Assembly: GCA_965369385.1 (NCBI GenBank)
Contig: CBDUQP010000165.1
Span: 1-6,701 of the forward strand
Source: CBDUQP01 sp965369385
GTDB taxonomy: Bacteria > Planctomycetota > Phycisphaerae > SM23-33
Reading direction: 5' to 3'
Length of the DNA: 6,701 nt
Below the pieces are notes generated by a model, which searched no databases, was not told the DNA's origin, and saw only the letters and a list, made by a program, of their open reading frames with translations. A program made the position numbers and the translations under genes. Positions 5,389 through 6,701 of this stretch are shown piece after piece. Numbering within the stretch: position 1 is the stretch's first letter; each line of letters opens with the position of its first letter.

Positions 5389-5403
5389 CACTACTGTCCG
5401 GTT
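5389..5403 (+). repeat. Left terminal inverted repeat of the IS4-family element
   Basis: CACTACTGTCCGGTT is the exact reverse complement of the last 15 bases of the window. Its last two bases are the first two of the transposase stop triplet on the minus strand. Confidence 0.9.
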
Positions 5404-6571
5404 ATAAGTCGAACAATGATAGCTGGTTATAGAACATGGTGTTCTCGTTGGTGCAATTCTGATCGCAAAAGGCCTGTAAAATGGGCGTTTTCTCGAAGAT
5501 CGTGACGCTGAGGATTTGTAGGATTGTGTAGAGGCTCTGGTCGAATTGCAGGCGTTTCTTGATGATGGCGATCAGCACGTAGACGGCTACGGCGATCCAG
5601 ATTTGCGTCTTCACGGCGTTCTCGGATGTACCATAGAAGGTTTGGATACGCAGATGTTGCTTGATCCATTTGAAGAACAACTCCACGCGCCATCTGGCCT
5701 TGTAGAGCTGGGCGATGGTCATGGCCGGCAGAGAGAGGTTGTTGGTGAGGAAGACGAATCGCTTGTCGGTTTCTGCGTCGAAGTAAACGATCCGGCGCAT
5801 GGGAGCCGGGTAATACCTGCACGTGTCGACGCCCGTTACGAGGATCGTCTGGTCGCAACGAAGTCCAGTGGTCTTGTCCACAGGACGGGAATATCGCCTG
5901 CGAAACTGGAAGCGGCGTTTGGCTCGGGTGACGAAGAAGGCCAAGGATTCCTGCATCGCATAGAGTCTGTGGAAATCGAGGTAGCCCCGATCCATCAGGT
6001 AGAAGGCTCCAGGCTCCGGAATCAGGATATCGAGGACATTGACATCGTGCAGTTTTCCGTCGGAGATATGGATAAACTCGGGGATACTTCCCCGGAGGTT
6101 CAGCAACGTATGCAGTTTGACGGCCCCCTTGGTTCGCTGATACCGTGCCCAGGGAAAGAGAGCCAGGCACAAGTCGATAGTGGTGGAGTCAAGGGCGTAG
6201 ACTGTCGAGTCCAATTCGATGTCAAACTCTTCGTTGGCGTAGAGGTCTTTGGCTGTAGCGATGAGGATCTGTGCGAAGTCGGCGTAGATCCGCCAATCGC
6301 GTTTTTCGTTGGCGTCGGCCAACGTGCTACGGGAGACCTTCCCTCGAATTCCCATGTGATAGAGCTTGGCCCCGGCGGCTCGCAGACAAGACGCGATGTC
6401 TCGCAGGCTCCGGCGGCAGGTCAGTTGAGCAAAGGCCATGCACAGGAATTGGTCCAGGCATGAGAAGGTCTGAACCTTGTGGCCGCCTCGGTATCGCCGC
6501 ACACATCGGCGGAACTGATGCAGCGGAAGGAAATCCATCACTTGGGCGAATAACGTCTGGCCGATATTCAT
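5402..6571 (-). CDS. IS4-family DDE transposase with DUF4372-like N-terminus
   Basis: A full-length 389-residue transposase that catalyses cut-and-paste movement of the surrounding element. The N-terminus (MNIGQTLFAQVMDFLP through SLRDI and KLYHMGIRGK, about 1-80) matches the DUF4372 domain as I know it and probably binds the inverted repeats. The RNase-H-like DDE core carries D128 in ALDSTTID, D194 in LMDRGY and E297 in YKARWRVELFFKWIK. The last fits the IS4 signature Y-2-R-3-E-6-K exactly (Y290, R293, E297, K304). No frameshift or missing catalytic residue is visible, so it may be active. AAGGAG lies 6 nt before the ATG, with its loop placement described separately. Its TAA stop lies within the left inverted repeat. 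It ends facing the terminator of the exported protein gene. Confidence 0.95.
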   Translation of the reverse strand: MNIGQTLFAQVMDFLPLHQFRRCVRRYRGGHKVQTFSCLDQFLCMAFAQLTCRRSLRDIASCLRAAGAKLYHMGIRGKVSRSTLADANEKRDWRIYADFAQILIATAKDLYANEEFDIELDSTVYALDSTTIDLCLALFPWARYQRTKGAVKLHTLLNLRGSIPEFIHISDGKLHDVNVLDILIPEPGAFYLMDRGYLDFHRLYAMQESLAFFVTRAKRRFQFRRRYSRPVDKTTGLRCDQTILVTGVDTCRYYPAPMRRIVYFDAETDKRFVFLTNNLSLPAMTIAQLYKARWRVELFFKWIKQHLRIQTFYGTSENAVKTQIWIAVAVYVLIAIIKKRLQFDQSLYTILQILSVTIFEKTPILQAFCDQNCTNENTMFYNQLSLFDL

Positions 6572-6597
6572 TGGCTGCTCCTTCGAGAGAACAGCCA
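6572..6597 (-). promoter_or_regulatory. Leader hairpin presenting the transposase Shine-Dalgarno
   Basis: On the minus strand TGGCTG (6597-6592) pairs with CAGCCA (6577-6572), whose last base touches the ATG. The 14-nt loop contains AAGGAG (6583-6578). A stem next to the start codon could limit translation. Insertion sequences often restrain transposase expression this way, but here the stem is only 6 bp and the ribosome binding site is in the loop, so the effect is uncertain. Confidence 0.4.
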
Positions 6598-6630
6598 GAT
6601 GCTACCGCAGAATTGAAATCGATTACGGGC

Positions 6631-6654
6631 ATTCTATCACAAAATATCTTGTGA
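6631..6654 (-). promoter_or_regulatory. Candidate transposase promoter overlapping a palindrome
   Basis: Read on the minus strand, TGATAGAAT (6639-6631) is an extended -10 motif. No good -35 was found. The palindrome TCACAA (6637-6642) with TTGTGA (6649-6654), around AATATC, overlaps its upstream edge and could be a regulator or transposase binding site. The position inside the right IS end and about 60 bp before the start codon suits the transposase promoter. Confidence 0.38.
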
Positions 6655-6686
6655 AATAGCTAGTTATGTCAGATCGGCGGAACAAC

Positions 6687-6701
6687 AACCGGACAGTAGT
6701 G
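6687..6701 (+). repeat. Right terminal inverted repeat of the IS4-family element
   Basis: AACCGGACAGTAGTG is the exact reverse complement of the left repeat at 5389-5403 and ends on the final base of the window. Confidence 0.9.

Larger units (their letters stand above)
5389..6701 (-). mobile_element. IS4-family insertion sequence, apparently complete
   Basis: An element of about 1.31 kb is bounded by perfect 15-bp terminal inverted repeats, CACTACTGTCCGGTT at 5389-5403 and its reverse complement at 6687-6701. It encodes a single intact transposase on the minus strand. The transposase stop codon overlaps the left repeat, as in compact insertion sequences. A target-site duplication cannot be checked because no base beyond 6701 is available. 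The repeats might extend beyond what is visible. Confidence 0.9.

Noticed and set aside
5546..6463. Long plus-strand frame opposite the transposase
   Set aside because: The minus-strand transposase is complete with all DDE and YREK residues, so the opposite frame is a shadow.

Overview
The window looks like accessory chromosomal DNA from a free-living bacterium of the Planctomycetota or a close PVC-group relative. This is an inference from gene content, not from a marker gene. It carries a secreted protease with a PEP-CTERM (exosortase) tail, a second exported protein with a similar but atypical tail, an AraC regulator divergent from a uroporphyrinogen-decarboxylase-like (URO-D) protein, a remnant of a REP-associated tyrosine transposase (RAYT), and an IS4-type element with a DUF4372-like N-terminus. 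No tRNA, rRNA or CRISPR array was seen.

Layout. Positions 1-343 hold no convincing gene, only palindromes and a perfect 11-bp hairpin that probably terminates the next gene. Positions 344-1309 (minus) encode an exported HEXXH metalloprotease-like protein. Positions 1346-2062 are mostly non-coding and contain a 15-bp tandem duplication, a RAYT 5' fragment (1782-1961) and a REP-like palindrome. Positions 2063-2860 (minus) encode an AraC-family regulator, divergent across 162 bp from a URO-D superfamily protein (3023-4144, plus). A 14-bp-stem terminator follows at 4289-4326. Positions 4530-5195 (plus) encode a small exported, C-terminally anchored protein, closed by a strong intrinsic terminator. 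Positions 5389-6701 are one apparently intact IS4-family element with 15-bp perfect terminal inverted repeats. Its right end coincides with the last base of the window.

How the parts may work together. The AraC/URO-D pair is the best candidate for a functional unit: a small-molecule-responsive regulator beside a cytosolic, possibly metal-dependent and corrinoid-linked methyltransferase-like enzyme, with inverted and direct repeats between them. The two exported proteins are each monocistronic and would depend on a cell-envelope sorting system encoded elsewhere. The rest is mobile-element sequence and its debris. I found no wholly new multi-gene system. The best leads are the altered putative metal site of the URO-D protein, the missing third histidine of the protease, the RAYT/REP debris, and the position of the IS end at the window edge.
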